From an uncultured Lachnospiraceae bacterium (GTDB taxonomy: Bacteria; Bacillota; Clostridia; Lachnospirales; Lachnospiraceae), in assembly GCA_910579735.1 (NCBI GenBank), contig CAJTUZ010000006.1, forward strand, positions 62,001 through 126,000: a DNA stretch of 64,000 bases, read 5' to 3'. A program made the translations under genes and the position numbers. This document shows, piece by piece, positions 8,376 to 16,570 of this stretch. The notes beneath the pieces were generated by a model, which saw nothing but the letters and a program-made list of their open reading frames with translations, was not told where the DNA came from and ran no database searches. Position 1 is the first letter of the stretch. Each line of letters opens with the position of its first letter.

Positions 8376-8969
8376 ATGACAACGAGTGAATATCTGGACA
8401 GACTGCTGGTAAAATATGCAGGTACGTTTGATATCTATCAGCCATATGTCATCCATGGCAAAGAGTATCCTGCGTATGGGTATTTTTTTTCACATACGGA
8501 GAAGTATGTTCTGGTCAGGTCGGCCAATATGTGGTCTTCCGACTGTTATGAGCATATCCTTTTTGTTGAAACGGATGAGGTTACAAAGGATCTGCTCGAA
8601 GAAGTCTATGCCATTGTCAAAGACTATATGGAGCCGGTTTTGGTAAGAAAAGGAAGTGAACAGCCGGAAGCCAATCATATGTACAGTTATCTGACGGTTG
8701 CCATATTATCGGACAGGGCAGTTTTGAGTCCGGTAAAAAGGGCGGTGAAAAAGTTTAAGTTTGACAAGGGATATCAGTTCAGTATGCGCGGATTTGCACA
8801 GGCGCATATCATTTGCGCCTCGATGGAAGACGAAAGTGTCTGCGCCAATTATGCGGGCCGCGCTATGAAAAAAGTCTTTCTGCGTGTTTTCCGGGAGATC
8901 AAAGAGGGCAAACCGGGATTTGCACAGATCAGGGAAGAGCAGAATATTCGGATACATCAGCAGGAATAG
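8376..8969 (+). CDS. Hypothetical protein, 197 residues
   Basis: I do not recognise this protein. It is soluble, with no signal peptide or membrane segment, rich in aromatic residues and of mixed charge. Notable stretches are YPAYGYFFSHTEKYVLVRSANMW near residues 31-53 and FMVE-like acidic strands, followed by a basic segment PVKRAVKKFKFDKGYQF and a C-terminal helix. An AAAGGA ribosome site lies ahead of the ATG. It has its own promoter and no close operon partner; cstA follows after 120 bases with its own possible promoter. Composition matches its neighbours, so nothing suggests recent transfer. Confidence 0.85.
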   Translation: MTTSEYLDRLLVKYAGTFDIYQPYVIHGKEYPAYGYFFSHTEKYVLVRSANMWSSDCYEHILFVETDEVTKDLLEEVYAIVKDYMEPVLVRKGSEQPEANHMYSYLTVAILSDRAVLSPVKRAVKKFKFDKGYQFSMRGFAQAHIICASMEDESVCANYAGRAMKKVFLRVFREIKEGKPGFAQIREEQNIRIHQQE

Positions 8970-8995
8970 TCCGGTGTATGGGGATGAGGCGGTTC

Positions 8996-9023
8996 TTTGC
9001 AATAATATATGTGCTTATATAAT
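8996..9023 (+). promoter_or_regulatory. Possible cstA promoter
   Basis: TTTGCA at 8996-9001 and TATAAT at 9018-9023 are separated by 16 bases. The -10 is good and the -35 weak. The cstA GTG start follows about 65 bases downstream behind AGGAGG. Confidence 0.5.
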
Positions 9024-9089
9024 AGAGAAATCTATTTTATATAAGAAGTTCCATAAAATTAAGGAATAAAAAATTAGGAGGGATTTAGT

Positions 9090-10742
9090 GTGAACTCAAT
9101 ATTTTTAATTGTAATGGCGATTGTGATCTTTGTCGTAGCATATCTTACATACGGCAGATATCTGGCAAAGGCATGGGGTATTGATCCCAATCGTAAAACA
9201 CCCGCGCATGAGCTAGAAGATGGTGTTGATTACTGTCCGGCTAAAACACCGGTTCTGATGGGACATCACTTTTCATCCATTGCCGGAGCGGGTCCGATCA
9301 ACGGTCCTATCCAGGCGGCATTTTTCGGATGGGTTCCGTGCTTCTTATGGATCGTGATCGGCGGTATTTTCTTCGGTGCGGTTCAGGATTTTGGTTCTAT
9401 TTTCGTATCCATTCGTCATGAGGGTAAATCGCTTGGTGAAGTTATTGAAGATAATATCGGGCATAAGAGCAGAGTGCTCTTTACCGTATTTGCATGGCTT
9501 GTTTTGCTGCTCGTTATCGCGGCTTTTGCCGATATCGTAGCCAACTCCTTTACGGGAAGCGCGGCAAACGGCTCTGTTGCAACGGCATCCATGCTGTTTA
9601 TCGTACTGGCGATCGGATTCGGCTTTGCAGTGTACAGAAAGAATGCATCTATGGTAGTCGCATCTATTGTCGGCGTTATCCTGCTGGCAGGCTGTGTGGC
9701 GATCGGTCTGGCATTTCCGATCGAACTGCCGAAGACTTTCTGGATCATCTTTGTATTTGTGTATATTATGATTGCTTCCGTAACACCGGTATGGATCCTC
9801 TTACAGCCGAGAGACTATTTAAGTTCTTTCCTGCTTTATTTTATGATGATCGCTGCAGTGATCGGTATTTTCGGAGCACATCCGGCAATCCAGATTCCTG
9901 CATTTGTTGATTTCAAGGTTGGTAACAACTATCTGTTCCCGACATTGTTCATTACCATCGCCTGCGGTGCGATCTCCGGTTTCCATTCACTGATTGGTTC
10001 CGGTACGACATCCAAGCAGCTTGATAATGAAAAGAATGCGTTGATGGTAGGGTATGGTTCCATGCTGATCGAGTGTGTACTGGCAGTCATTTCTCTGATC
10101 GCAGTAGCAACACTGACATCAGATGGACAGTTTGCAGCGGCGGGTTACAGTTCCCCGACGGTCGTATTTGCAACGGCGATCTCCGGTTTCTTTGCACAGC
10201 TTGGTCTTTCCGAAGGAGCAGTTTCCGCAACATATACGATCATTGCTCTTGCAGTGTCCTGTTTCTGTCTGACCTCTCTGGATACCGGTACAAGACTTGG
10301 ACGTTTCATGTTCCAGGAATTGTTTGCAGGAACGGAAGTCGGTAAGAAGTTAAAACTTGACAATATGTATGTTGCTACGGTAATTACTGCATTATGCGGT
10401 TTTGCACTCTGTCTGGCAGGTTATGCAAAAGTATGGCCGCTGTTCGGCGCATGCAACCAGCTCGTTGCAGTACCGGCTTTCCTGGCGATTGGTACTTACC
10501 TGAAGAAGCAGGGCAGAAACAATAAGATGCTGTATATTCCGATCATCTTTATGTCATGCGCGACGCTTGTTTCTCTGTGCTTCTCCTTTAAGAACAACCT
10601 GACAGCTTTGATTGCCGGAGGTCTTGACGGTGCGGCAACCTTTACGAATGTGTTACAGGATGTTATCATCGTTCCGATCGTAATTCTTGCAGTTATTCTG
10701 CTGATTGACGGCGGCAAGGTTTTATGGGGCAAAGAAAAATAA
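9090..10742 (+). CDS. cstA: CstA-family transporter (carbon starvation protein A)
   Basis: A large polytopic membrane protein of the CstA family, members of which import peptides or pyruvate under carbon limitation. The 550-residue protein has about 14-16 hydrophobic segments. It shows the family N-terminal region with GHHFSSIAGAGPINGPIQA, the VQDFGSIFVSIRHEGKS loop and the FHSLIGSGTTSKQL segment. The start is GTG, 7 bases behind AGGAGG. It is shorter than E. coli CstA (about 700 residues), as is usual for clostridial homologues. Substrate is not determined from sequence. A terminator at 10860 follows. Confidence 0.93.
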   Translation: MNSIFLIVMAIVIFVVAYLTYGRYLAKAWGIDPNRKTPAHELEDGVDYCPAKTPVLMGHHFSSIAGAGPINGPIQAAFFGWVPCFLWIVIGGIFFGAVQDFGSIFVSIRHEGKSLGEVIEDNIGHKSRVLFTVFAWLVLLLVIAAFADIVANSFTGSAANGSVATASMLFIVLAIGFGFAVYRKNASMVVASIVGVILLAGCVAIGLAFPIELPKTFWIIFVFVYIMIASVTPVWILLQPRDYLSSFLLYFMMIAAVIGIFGAHPAIQIPAFVDFKVGNNYLFPTLFITIACGAISGFHSLIGSGTTSKQLDNEKNALMVGYGSMLIECVLAVISLIAVATLTSDGQFAAAGYSSPTVVFATAISGFFAQLGLSEGAVSATYTIIALAVSCFCLTSLDTGTRLGRFMFQELFAGTEVGKKLKLDNMYVATVITALCGFALCLAGYAKVWPLFGACNQLVAVPAFLAIGTYLKKQGRNNKMLYIPIIFMSCATLVSLCFSFKNNLTALIAGGLDGAATFTNVLQDVIIVPIVILAVILLIDGGKVLWGKEK

Positions 10743-10797
10743 AAAACGAATGAAGATAAAAATATAAAATATTGTTTATAAGCATAACAGGCAGTCT

Positions 10798-10847
10798 GAG
10801 GGGATGTCGCAAAATCATCGTTTTAGATGATCAGGCGATACCCTCTC
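10798..10847. repeat. Imperfect nested inverted repeat
   Basis: Outer arms GAGGG (10798-10802) and CCCTC (10841-10845) enclose an inner perfect stem ATCATC (10814-10819) / GATGAT (10826-10831) with a six-base loop. GTCGC and GCGAT lie between the two as partial complements. It could be an mRNA hairpin, or the remnant of a mobile-element end; the sequence does not decide. Confidence 0.45.
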
Positions 10848-10859
10848 TCTATTTCTACT

Positions 10860-10907
10860 AAAAAATCCGGCATTTTCCTGTATCAAAGGAACCTGCCGGA
10901 TTTTTAT
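10860..10907 (+). terminator. Terminator downstream of cstA
   Basis: AAAAATCCGGCA and TGCCGGATTTTT pair perfectly over 12 bases around a loop of about 22 bases, ending in T residues. The symmetric A/T flanks mean it could act in both directions. Confidence 0.8.
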
Positions 10908-11049
10908 GGTGATGAATCTGTAATGGGATACATGAAGTCGGTTGCAGCAATCTTCCTGTATGGATTGTTGTGTATGTTGGCATACTGGATTAGGTATTGC
11001 AGAAAAAACATAACAGTTATTTAAAATAAACAAATAATTACTTTAATAA

Positions 11050-11078
11050 TTGCCTTTTCTATATAAAATGTATATAAT
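11050..11078 (+). promoter_or_regulatory. Promoter of the cytidylate-kinase-like gene
   Basis: TTGCCT at 11050-11055 and a perfect TATAAT at 11073-11078 have 17-base spacing. The predicted leader is about 100 bases. Confidence 0.75.
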
Positions 11079-11187
11079 AAAATTATGGATGTTGTTAAAT
11101 GTTATTTTAGCAATAGATTCATAATCAGCTGCAAAGGTGTAATGTTTCAATGTTTTACAGAACATAAGGAAAGGTAGGGGACAGCGT

Positions 11188-11823
11188 ATGAATACGATTA
11201 TAACCATCGGCAGACAGTTTGGTTCCGGCGGGCGTGAGATCGGCGAGAAACTGGCGGCGCATTTCGGCATCAAATATTATGATAAGGAGCTGCTTACAAG
11301 AGCGGCGAAAGAGAGTGGTTTCTGTGAAGAAATGATGCACAGTCATGATGAGAGACCGACCAATTCTTTTCTCTATAATCTGGTAATGGATACCTATTCT
11401 TTTGGCTATAATTCATCTTCTTTTATGGATATGCCGATCAGTCATAAAGTTTTTCTGGCGCAGTTTGATACAATCAAGAAAATTGCGGACGAAGGTCCCT
11501 GCGTGATTGTCGGAAGATGTGCCGATTATGCACTCAGCGAGTATCAGAACTGCCTGCATATCTTTATCCATGCGGATGAAAAGACCAAGATCAAAAATAT
11601 CATGGATAAATATGAGGATATTAAAACCGAACAGAAGGCCAGAGATATGATGATCAAAAAAGACAAACAGCGTCAGAGTTACTATAACTATTATTCCGCG
11701 AAAAAGTGGGGACGCTCCGACAGCTACGATCTGTCAATCAACAGCGGTATTTTAGGCGAAGACGGCACCGTAAAGCTTTTGATCCAGTATATTGAAGATT
11801 TTGAGTCAAGAGGAGGAAAATAA
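11188..11823 (+). CDS. Cytidylate kinase-like family protein
   Basis: A 211-residue P-loop protein of the cytidylate-kinase-like family common in Clostridia. The N-terminus TIITIGRQFGSGGREIGEKLA carries the glycine-rich phosphate loop. GIKYYDKELL, the central CVIVGRCADYAL strand and the basic lid-like RDMMIKKDKQRQSYYNYYSAKKWG segment follow. Family members resemble Cmk but lack its full nucleotide-specificity signature, so the substrate is unknown. A real Cmk acting on CMP/dCMP should be elsewhere in the genome. It has its own promoter and terminator, so it is probably monocistronic. Confidence 0.88.
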   Translation: MNTIITIGRQFGSGGREIGEKLAAHFGIKYYDKELLTRAAKESGFCEEMMHSHDERPTNSFLYNLVMDTYSFGYNSSSFMDMPISHKVFLAQFDTIKKIADEGPCVIVGRCADYALSEYQNCLHIFIHADEKTKIKNIMDKYEDIKTEQKARDMMIKKDKQRQSYYNYYSAKKWGRSDSYDLSINSGILGEDGTVKLLIQYIEDFESRGGK

Positions 11824-11871
11824 GCGTCAGAGAAGGAAATGCAAATAAGAAATAAAGAAAGCAGTACAAAG

Positions 11872-11900
11872 CGAAACCCCTTTTTAGGGGTTTCTTTTTT
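11872..11900 (+). terminator. Terminator after the cytidylate-kinase-like gene
   Basis: GAAACCCC and GGGGTTTC form an eight-base-pair stem followed by six Ts on the plus strand. The 3' end of the convergent recombinase gene (stop at 11884-11886) lies inside it. Confidence 0.85.
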
Positions 11901-12966
11901 CACGCAGTCTGACTTTGTCTGCCGCCATGCGGCGTCTTTCGTCTTCCAGCGCGGCATAATGCTTTTTCGTCGTATTGACGTCCTTATGCCCGAGCACGTC
12001 GGCCACAAGGTAGATATCGCCTGTTTCCCGGTAGAGGGAGGTGCCGTAAGTGCTTCGCAGCTTGTGGGGCGTTATTTTTTTCAGACTCGTTACGGTAGAA
12101 GAGTATTTTTTTACCATATTTTCCACCGCACGGACACTGATCCGGCGGTTCTGCATGGATAAAAACAATGCCTTTTCATGTCCGGATTGGGGAATGGTAT
12201 GATTCCTTTCCTCTATATAGGACTGCAGGGCCTCTTCGACTTCTTCTCCGAAATATACGATTGCTTCATAGCCGCCTTTACGGCGTATTTTAATACCGTT
12301 ATTTTTAAAATCGACGTCTTCCAGGTTAAGGCCGACACATTCAGATACACGGATGCCGGTGCCGAGTAAAAGCGTGAGAAGCGCGACATCCCTTGTTCTG
12401 GTTACCTGATGGAACCGCTTCTGGGCCTGTGTCAGATTGGCGCCTTCTTCAACCTGATCAAGTAAAACAGCGACTTCGTCAGCATCCAGGCGGACGATCT
12501 CCTTTTCATGAAGCTTCGGAAGCGGCACAAGTACGGCGGGGTTTTTCGTGATCATTTCCGCTTCGAAGAAGTAAGAATAAAAGCTGCGTAAAGATGCCAG
12601 TTTGCGTTTTTTCCCCCGTTCATCATTGGTGTATATTTTACCATCTTTTTCATAATAGGATAAATATTCAAGGTATTCTTCAATGTCTTCCCTGGCAAGC
12701 ATGTCCAGAACAGAGAGCGGAAACGCCGTTATTTCCATTTTGGCACATTGCGGGTTGCTGTCGTGCAGATATTCAAAGAACGTCCGGATATCATATGCAT
12801 AGGCCAGTCTTGTTCTGGCCGAGGTATATTCCGTGATACCTCTGAAAAACTGCCGGCAAAAGGGCGGAAGCGTTTCCAGAACAGCACGCATTTTCTGCAC
12901 ATTGTGAATGTTTTGCTGATCGTGATAGTTTTGGTTGTTGTTTTTGTTGTTTATATTATTATTCAT
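11884..12966 (-). CDS. Tyrosine recombinase of the XerC/XerD type
   Basis: A site-specific tyrosine recombinase of 360 residues. The N-terminal SAM-like core-binding domain spans about 30-145 and the catalytic domain about 160-350. The catalytic set is complete: Arg206 (GTGIRVSE), Lys230 (RRKGG), His301 and Arg304 (TPHKLRSTY), His327 (LGHKDVN) and Tyr337 (KHYAALE). The start is the ATG at 12966, whose bases overlap the TGA of the upstream gene (ATGA), indicating translational coupling; an in-frame TTG at 12981 has no ribosome site. The first 15 residues are almost all Asn. No att sites, excisionase or phage genes lie nearby, which favours a chromosomal Xer-like role over a mobile integrase. 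Confidence 0.92.
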   Translation of the reverse strand: MNNNINNKNNNQNYHDQQNIHNVQKMRAVLETLPPFCRQFFRGITEYTSARTRLAYAYDIRTFFEYLHDSNPQCAKMEITAFPLSVLDMLAREDIEEYLEYLSYYEKDGKIYTNDERGKKRKLASLRSFYSYFFEAEMITKNPAVLVPLPKLHEKEIVRLDADEVAVLLDQVEEGANLTQAQKRFHQVTRTRDVALLTLLLGTGIRVSECVGLNLEDVDFKNNGIKIRRKGGYEAIVYFGEEVEEALQSYIEERNHTIPQSGHEKALFLSMQNRRISVRAVENMVKKYSSTVTSLKKITPHKLRSTYGTSLYRETGDIYLVADVLGHKDVNTTKKHYAALEDERRRMAADKVRLREKRNP

Positions 12967-13682
12967 ATTATTGGTTTCCAATCTGTCAGATGATTTTGCA
13001 CCGCCGTAAACATTCGGTCTTTGACGCCGGGCGTCTCTTTGTTGATCTGCCGTAACAGTTCCTTGACATATTCGCGTTTCGTATGTCCATCGGCGGGACA
13101 GGGACTTTTCACGACAGGAACCTGATATTTGTTGATAAAACCGATAACGTCTGCTTCCTGCATATAGATGAGCGGGCGGATCACCGTAAGGTCCATGCGG
13201 TCAAGATACGTAACGGGATGGAAAGAGTGAAATCTTCCTTCATAAATCAAAGAAAGAAGCATCGTTTCCACAACGTCGTCTTTATGATGGGCATAGGCTA
13301 TTTTATTGCATCCGGCTTCTTTTATGGCGGTATTAAGCGCACCTTTCCGCATTTTGGCACATAACGAACAGGGATTGGATTCTTTTCGGTCCTCAAAAAT
13401 AATTTTGCCGATATCGGTCCTGACGATGTGATAGGGAACGTCCATTTCCTGACAGAGCTTCGTAATCTCATTAAGATTGAGGTTCTCAAAGCCAAGATCG
13501 ACGGTAATGGCCTGAAGCGTAAACTGCTTCGGGTAAAAACGGCGCAGTCCGCTTAGGGCATAAAGCAGCGTCAGGCTGTCCTTGCCGCCGGAAATACCGA
13601 TGGCGATGTTATCGCCAGCCTCTATCATATGATAATCATCGATCGCCTTTCTGGTAATGCTTAAAACCTGTTGTAGTTTCAT
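12963..13682 (-). CDS. TtcA/TilS-type PP-loop ATPase, probable tRNA thiolation enzyme
   Basis: An N-type ATP pyrophosphatase of the TtcA group, which activates a tRNA base with ATP for sulfur insertion (2-thiocytidine at position 32 in characterised members). The PP-loop is GISGGKDSLTLLYAL near residues 30-44. A CxxC pair lies in NPCSLCAKMRKGALN and the HHKDDVVETMLLSL helix is typical of the family; a third cysteine is in VKSPCPADG. The ATG at 13682 is behind AAGGAC and gives 239 residues; an upstream in-frame start is less well placed. It is translationally coupled to the recombinase downstream. Confidence 0.88.
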   Translation of the reverse strand: MKLQQVLSITRKAIDDYHMIEAGDNIAIGISGGKDSLTLLYALSGLRRFYPKQFTLQAITVDLGFENLNLNEITKLCQEMDVPYHIVRTDIGKIIFEDRKESNPCSLCAKMRKGALNTAIKEAGCNKIAYAHHKDDVVETMLLSLIYEGRFHSFHPVTYLDRMDLTVIRPLIYMQEADVIGFINKYQVPVVKSPCPADGHTKREYVKELLRQINKETPGVKDRMFTAVQNHLTDWKPII

Positions 13683-13715
13683 GTTTATAACAGTCCTTTT
13701 TCTTTTCTTTCCTCT

Positions 13716-13744
13716 ATTATACAATAATACATGAAATTATCCAA
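13716..13744 (-). promoter_or_regulatory. Promoter of the TtcA-type gene and recombinase
   Basis: On the minus strand TTGGAT (13739-13744) and a perfect TATAAT (13716-13721) are 17 bases apart. The start codon at 13682 is about 27 bases from the predicted transcription start. Confidence 0.7.
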
Positions 13745-13802
13745 ATCCTGCGTTATTTTTTTCTAAAATCTTTCTGAAAAACAATACAGAATGTCAAAAA
13801 AA

Positions 13803-13811
13803 TGGTATACT
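13803..13811 (+). promoter_or_regulatory. Extended -10 promoter of the AI-2E-family gene
   Basis: TGG-TATACT at 13803-13811 is a good extended -10 element; no convincing -35 is seen. It diverges from the promoter of the TtcA-type gene. Confidence 0.5.
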
Positions 13812-13851
13812 GAGAATAAGAATTACCATACATTGTGAGGGCATGTCTGAT

Positions 13852-15171
13852 ATGAAATTTCATTTTAACAAAAAATACTTTTATTTGGGGTTGTCGGTGG
13901 CGCTCGCCATTATGTCCGGAATACTTTTTTATTATATTCTTTTTCACGGTGCTGATCTTTCGGCAGCATTTGATACGTTTGTGACAATCTCTATGCCGAT
14001 CATCGATGGTCTTGTCCTGGCGTATCTGATGACACCGGTATTGAATGCAGTGGAAGGCCGGCTGGTAAAACCGGTTTACATAAAGTTGAATCTATCGGAT
14101 ACCAAAAAAAACAGGAAGCGAATGCGTATGATTTCCGTGATATTGACTGTTATGGTCATTCTGTGGATCGCATACGAATTTTTTGCCTTGATCATACCGG
14201 AACTGATCCGCAGCATTCAGAGCATCATTTTCCAGTTTCCTACTTATATCAGCAATTTGAGTGATTGGGCGGCCAGTCTGCTTGAGAATAATCCTGATCT
14301 GGAAAGTGTGGCGACACAGATTTTTGAGAAATATTCAACGAGGGTTCTGGATTTTCTCAATACGAGTATTCTGCCGCGTATTAATGAACTGCTCATTACA
14401 TTATCCTCGGGCGTTATCGGGTTTTTCCGTGCTATGTGGAACTTTGTGATCGGTTTTATCATTTCCATTTATATATTGGGCAGTAAAGAGACATTTGCCG
14501 GTCAGGCGAAAAAAACGATGTATGCTTTTTTTGAAACTGCGTCGGCGAACCAGATCATATCGAATTTCCGGTTTATCCATACGACATTCAGCGGTTTTAT
14601 CAGCGGGAAAATTGTGGATTCCATTATTATAGGTATTATCTGTTTTTTCTGTACGAGCATCATCGGAACGCCTTATGCGATTTTGGTAAGTGTAATCATA
14701 GGCGTGACCAATGTAATTCCTTTTTTTGGACCCTGGATCGGCGGTATTCCGAGCGCGCTGCTTATTTTAATGGTAAATCCGACACAGTGCCTGTATTTCA
14801 TTATTTTGATCCTGATCATCCAGCAGTTCGACGGAAACATTCTGGGACCGAAGATTTTGGGCGATTCCACGGGTCTGTCCGGTTTCTGGGTCATTTTTGC
14901 CATTACGATCTTCAGCGGTATGTTCGGTATCCTTGGCATGGTCGTAGGCGTACCGATCTTTGCGGTACTTTATGCAGGATTTAGAGCGCTTGTAAATAAG
15001 CAGCTTGCCAGGAAACAGCTTCCTACGGAAACACAACCTTATTTGATGGTCGGAGCGATCACGGAAGACAATTCTTTTACGGAGTATGTACCGGTGAAGA
15101 AGAAACGCAAATCCTCCGCAACTAAAGTAAAAAATAACCCGGCGGCGGAACAGGATGAGAAGGAAGAATAA
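13852..15171 (+). CDS. AI-2E family transporter (YhhT/PerM type)
   Basis: A polytopic membrane protein of the AI-2E exporter-like family (Pfam AI-2E_transport), 439 residues with about eight hydrophobic segments. The family core is visible as FSGFISGKIVDSIIIGIICF, YAILVSVIIGVTNVIPFFGPWIGGIPSALL and the GPKILGDSTGLSGFWVIFAI block. The C-terminus is a basic and acidic cytoplasmic tail (VKKKRKSSATKVKNNPAAEQDEKEE). The ATG at 13852 has better spacing from GAGGG than the ATG at 13843. Substrates in the family vary (AI-2, ions), so autoinducer export is not implied. dtd follows after 28 bases. Confidence 0.87.
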   Translation: MKFHFNKKYFYLGLSVALAIMSGILFYYILFHGADLSAAFDTFVTISMPIIDGLVLAYLMTPVLNAVEGRLVKPVYIKLNLSDTKKNRKRMRMISVILTVMVILWIAYEFFALIIPELIRSIQSIIFQFPTYISNLSDWAASLLENNPDLESVATQIFEKYSTRVLDFLNTSILPRINELLITLSSGVIGFFRAMWNFVIGFIISIYILGSKETFAGQAKKTMYAFFETASANQIISNFRFIHTTFSGFISGKIVDSIIIGIICFFCTSIIGTPYAILVSVIIGVTNVIPFFGPWIGGIPSALLILMVNPTQCLYFIILILIIQQFDGNILGPKILGDSTGLSGFWVIFAITIFSGMFGILGMVVGVPIFAVLYAGFRALVNKQLARKQLPTETQPYLMVGAITEDNSFTEYVPVKKKRKSSATKVKNNPAAEQDEKEE

Positions 15172-15199
15172 ATAAAGGGAAGAGGAGCGGTATAAACAG

Positions 15200-15676
15200 A
15201 TGCGTTTTTTAATACAATGTGTTTCAGAAGCAGAGGTAAAGGTAGATTCCGAAAGGATTGGCCATATCCGGAACGGACTTTTGGTGTTAGTCGGTATCAA
15301 TAAGGACGATACATGCGAAATTGCGGACAAAATGATTCATAAGCTGTTAAATCTTCGTATTTTTCAGGATGATGCCGGGAAAACAAATCTGAATCTGGAA
15401 GCCGTAAACGGCGGATTGCTGATCGTTTCGCAATTTACCTTATATGCAGACTGCAAGCATGGCAACCGGCCGTCTTTTACCGGCGCCGGCGGACCTGACA
15501 TGGCCAATGACCTATATGAGTATATCATCGCAAAATGTAAAGAAACCGTTTCTGACGTACAGCATGGGCAATTTGGTGCGGATATGCAGGTTTTGCTTGT
15601 CAATGAGGGGCCCTTTACGATTATGCTGGATTCGGAAGAAATTGGATTTGGAGGAAATCATTCATGTTCAAAGTGA
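15200..15676 (+). CDS. dtd: D-aminoacyl-tRNA deacylase
   Basis: Hydrolyses D-amino acids (and glycine on tRNA-Ala) from mischarged tRNAs in the cytosol. The two signature motifs are SQFTLYADCKHGNRPSF near residues 77-93 and NEGPFTIMLDS near 134-144, corresponding to the family SQxTL and NxGPxT active-site motifs. The 158-residue protein is about ten residues longer than usual because of a short C-terminal tail. That tail overlaps the start of the next small gene by 13 bases, so the two are probably cotranslated. Confidence 0.96.
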   Translation: MRFLIQCVSEAEVKVDSERIGHIRNGLLVLVGINKDDTCEIADKMIHKLLNLRIFQDDAGKTNLNLEAVNGGLLIVSQFTLYADCKHGNRPSFTGAGGPDMANDLYEYIIAKCKETVSDVQHGQFGADMQVLLVNEGPFTIMLDSEEIGFGGNHSCSK

Positions 15677-15903
15677 CTGTATTGTTAGCCATATTTATCG
15701 TGTTTGTTTATGTATACAGCCTGAGAAAGACAAAAGGCAGAAAAGAAAAAACGAAACGCCTCAATTCCGTACAGGAATTTCATCATACGTATCAGCATTT
15801 ATCAGGTCTTTCTAAAAAACCAAGTCCGCGGCAGTCGTCCGGTGAATACCAGAAATATGTGACAAAGTATAACAGTTCGGAGGATTATCGGGAAAAACGC
15901 TGA
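15664..15903 (+). CDS. Small single-pass membrane protein, unknown
   Basis: A 79-residue protein with one N-terminal transmembrane helix (about residues 3-19, VTVLLAIFIVFVYVYSL) and a strongly basic cytoplasmic tail. I recognise no family. GGAGG lies seven bases ahead of the ATG, within the end of dtd. Overlap with dtd and a good ribosome site support it as a real gene; the product is otherwise unknown. Confidence 0.7.
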   Translation: MFKVTVLLAIFIVFVYVYSLRKTKGRKEKTKRLNSVQEFHHTYQHLSGLSKKPSPRQSSGEYQKYVTKYNSSEDYREKR

Positions 15904-15970
15904 TACGGAAAGATATACAAAGCAGGTTTTATCGGCAATTTGAGTAATTAGGATGTCCAGTCTGTTTGAT

Positions 15971-16020
15971 CTGCATAGAACTATTCGTTAAACAAGCGTT
16001 TCGCGCATAGTTCTATGCAG
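15971..16020. repeat. Perfect 14-base inverted repeat in an intergenic region
   Basis: CTGCATAGAACTAT at 15971-15984 is exactly complementary to ATAGTTCTATGCAG at 16007-16020, with 22 bases between. No T tract follows on the plus strand. On the minus strand it lies downstream of nothing transcribed in that direction except beyond the LysM gene end at 16165. It may be a hairpin terminator variant, a protein-binding palindrome or a small mobile repeat; the rest of 15904-16164 shows nothing else. Confidence 0.8.
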
Positions 16021-16164
16021 GACCTGTGTACCCTTCTTATAGATCTTATCCGTTCCATACATTATTTTTGTGCTGTTACCAGCCATATACGATATACGGC
16101 ATGGGCATTTATGATTCTTCTACATTAGATTCCGCTATATTCTATATCAGATTTAGCTATAGTA

Positions 16165-16539
16165 TTAACCGCCAATATATGCATCCGAGTAATAAGGAAT
16201 GATCAAATGTTCCCCGTAAGTGATCGTATTATTATACAAATGATTGAGTTTTTTCACTTCTTTAATGTATTCGTCTATGGAATCATAATGTTCTTCATCA
16301 ATATATTCCTGTGCAATGGACCACAATGTATCGTCACTGGCAATGGAAATGCTTTTATAATATTTATAGGAAGTTCTGTCTTCATCACTTTGGGCATTTG
16401 ATAAAAAGCCGCTTACGCTGATGGAAAAAACCATAACAAGGCAGATGGTCATGACTGTCATAAAAAAATGTCTGCGGATTTCTTTCTGCCGCCGGATCCT
16501 GTTTCTTTTGATGCGGTTTTCGCTTTTTGCGTTGCTCAT
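16165..16539 (-). CDS. YneA-like LysM protein, probable SOS cell-division inhibitor
   Basis: The 124-residue protein has a basic N-terminus, one transmembrane segment (about residues 28-48) and a C-terminal LysM domain (DDTLWSIAQEY to HLIIPYY). This is the architecture of B. subtilis YneA, the SOS-induced inhibitor of septation encoded divergently from lexA. Here too it is divergent from lexA and its promoter carries LexA boxes. The ATG at 16539 has GGAGG upstream; longer in-frame starts would lie in the operator region. The functional call rests on architecture and context because YneA proteins are poorly conserved in sequence. Confidence 0.8.
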   Translation of the reverse strand: MSNAKSENRIKRNRIRRQKEIRRHFFMTVMTICLVMVFSISVSGFLSNAQSDEDRTSYKYYKSISIASDDTLWSIAQEYIDEEHYDSIDEYIKEVKKLNHLYNNTITYGEHLIIPYYSDAYIGG

Positions 16540-16570
16540 TTGGTATTCCTCCCTGCAGTGTCTAAATATT

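Larger units (their letters stand above)
10743..11187. other. Intergenic region between cstA and the cytidylate-kinase-like gene
   Basis: These 445 bases hold an imperfect inverted repeat (10798-10847), a strong terminator (10860-10907) and a promoter (11050-11078). Between them, an ATG at 10923 opens a 33-codon frame with a hydrophobic stretch (SVAAIFLYGLLCMLAYW). It has no convincing ribosome site and I do not call it a gene. Confidence 0.6.

Noticed and set aside
10827..11024. 65-codon plus-strand frame with a hydrophobic end
   Set aside because: It runs through the cstA terminator hairpin and has no ribosome site; the 33-codon shorter form is no better supported.
11884..12966. Phage or integrative-element integrase
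   Set aside because: No excisionase, att repeats, tRNA target or mobile genes; the gene is coupled to a housekeeping-type tRNA gene.
15971..16020. Ordinary Rho-independent terminator
   Set aside because: No T tract on either side of the perfect stem, and the 22-base loop is long; left as an unexplained repeat.
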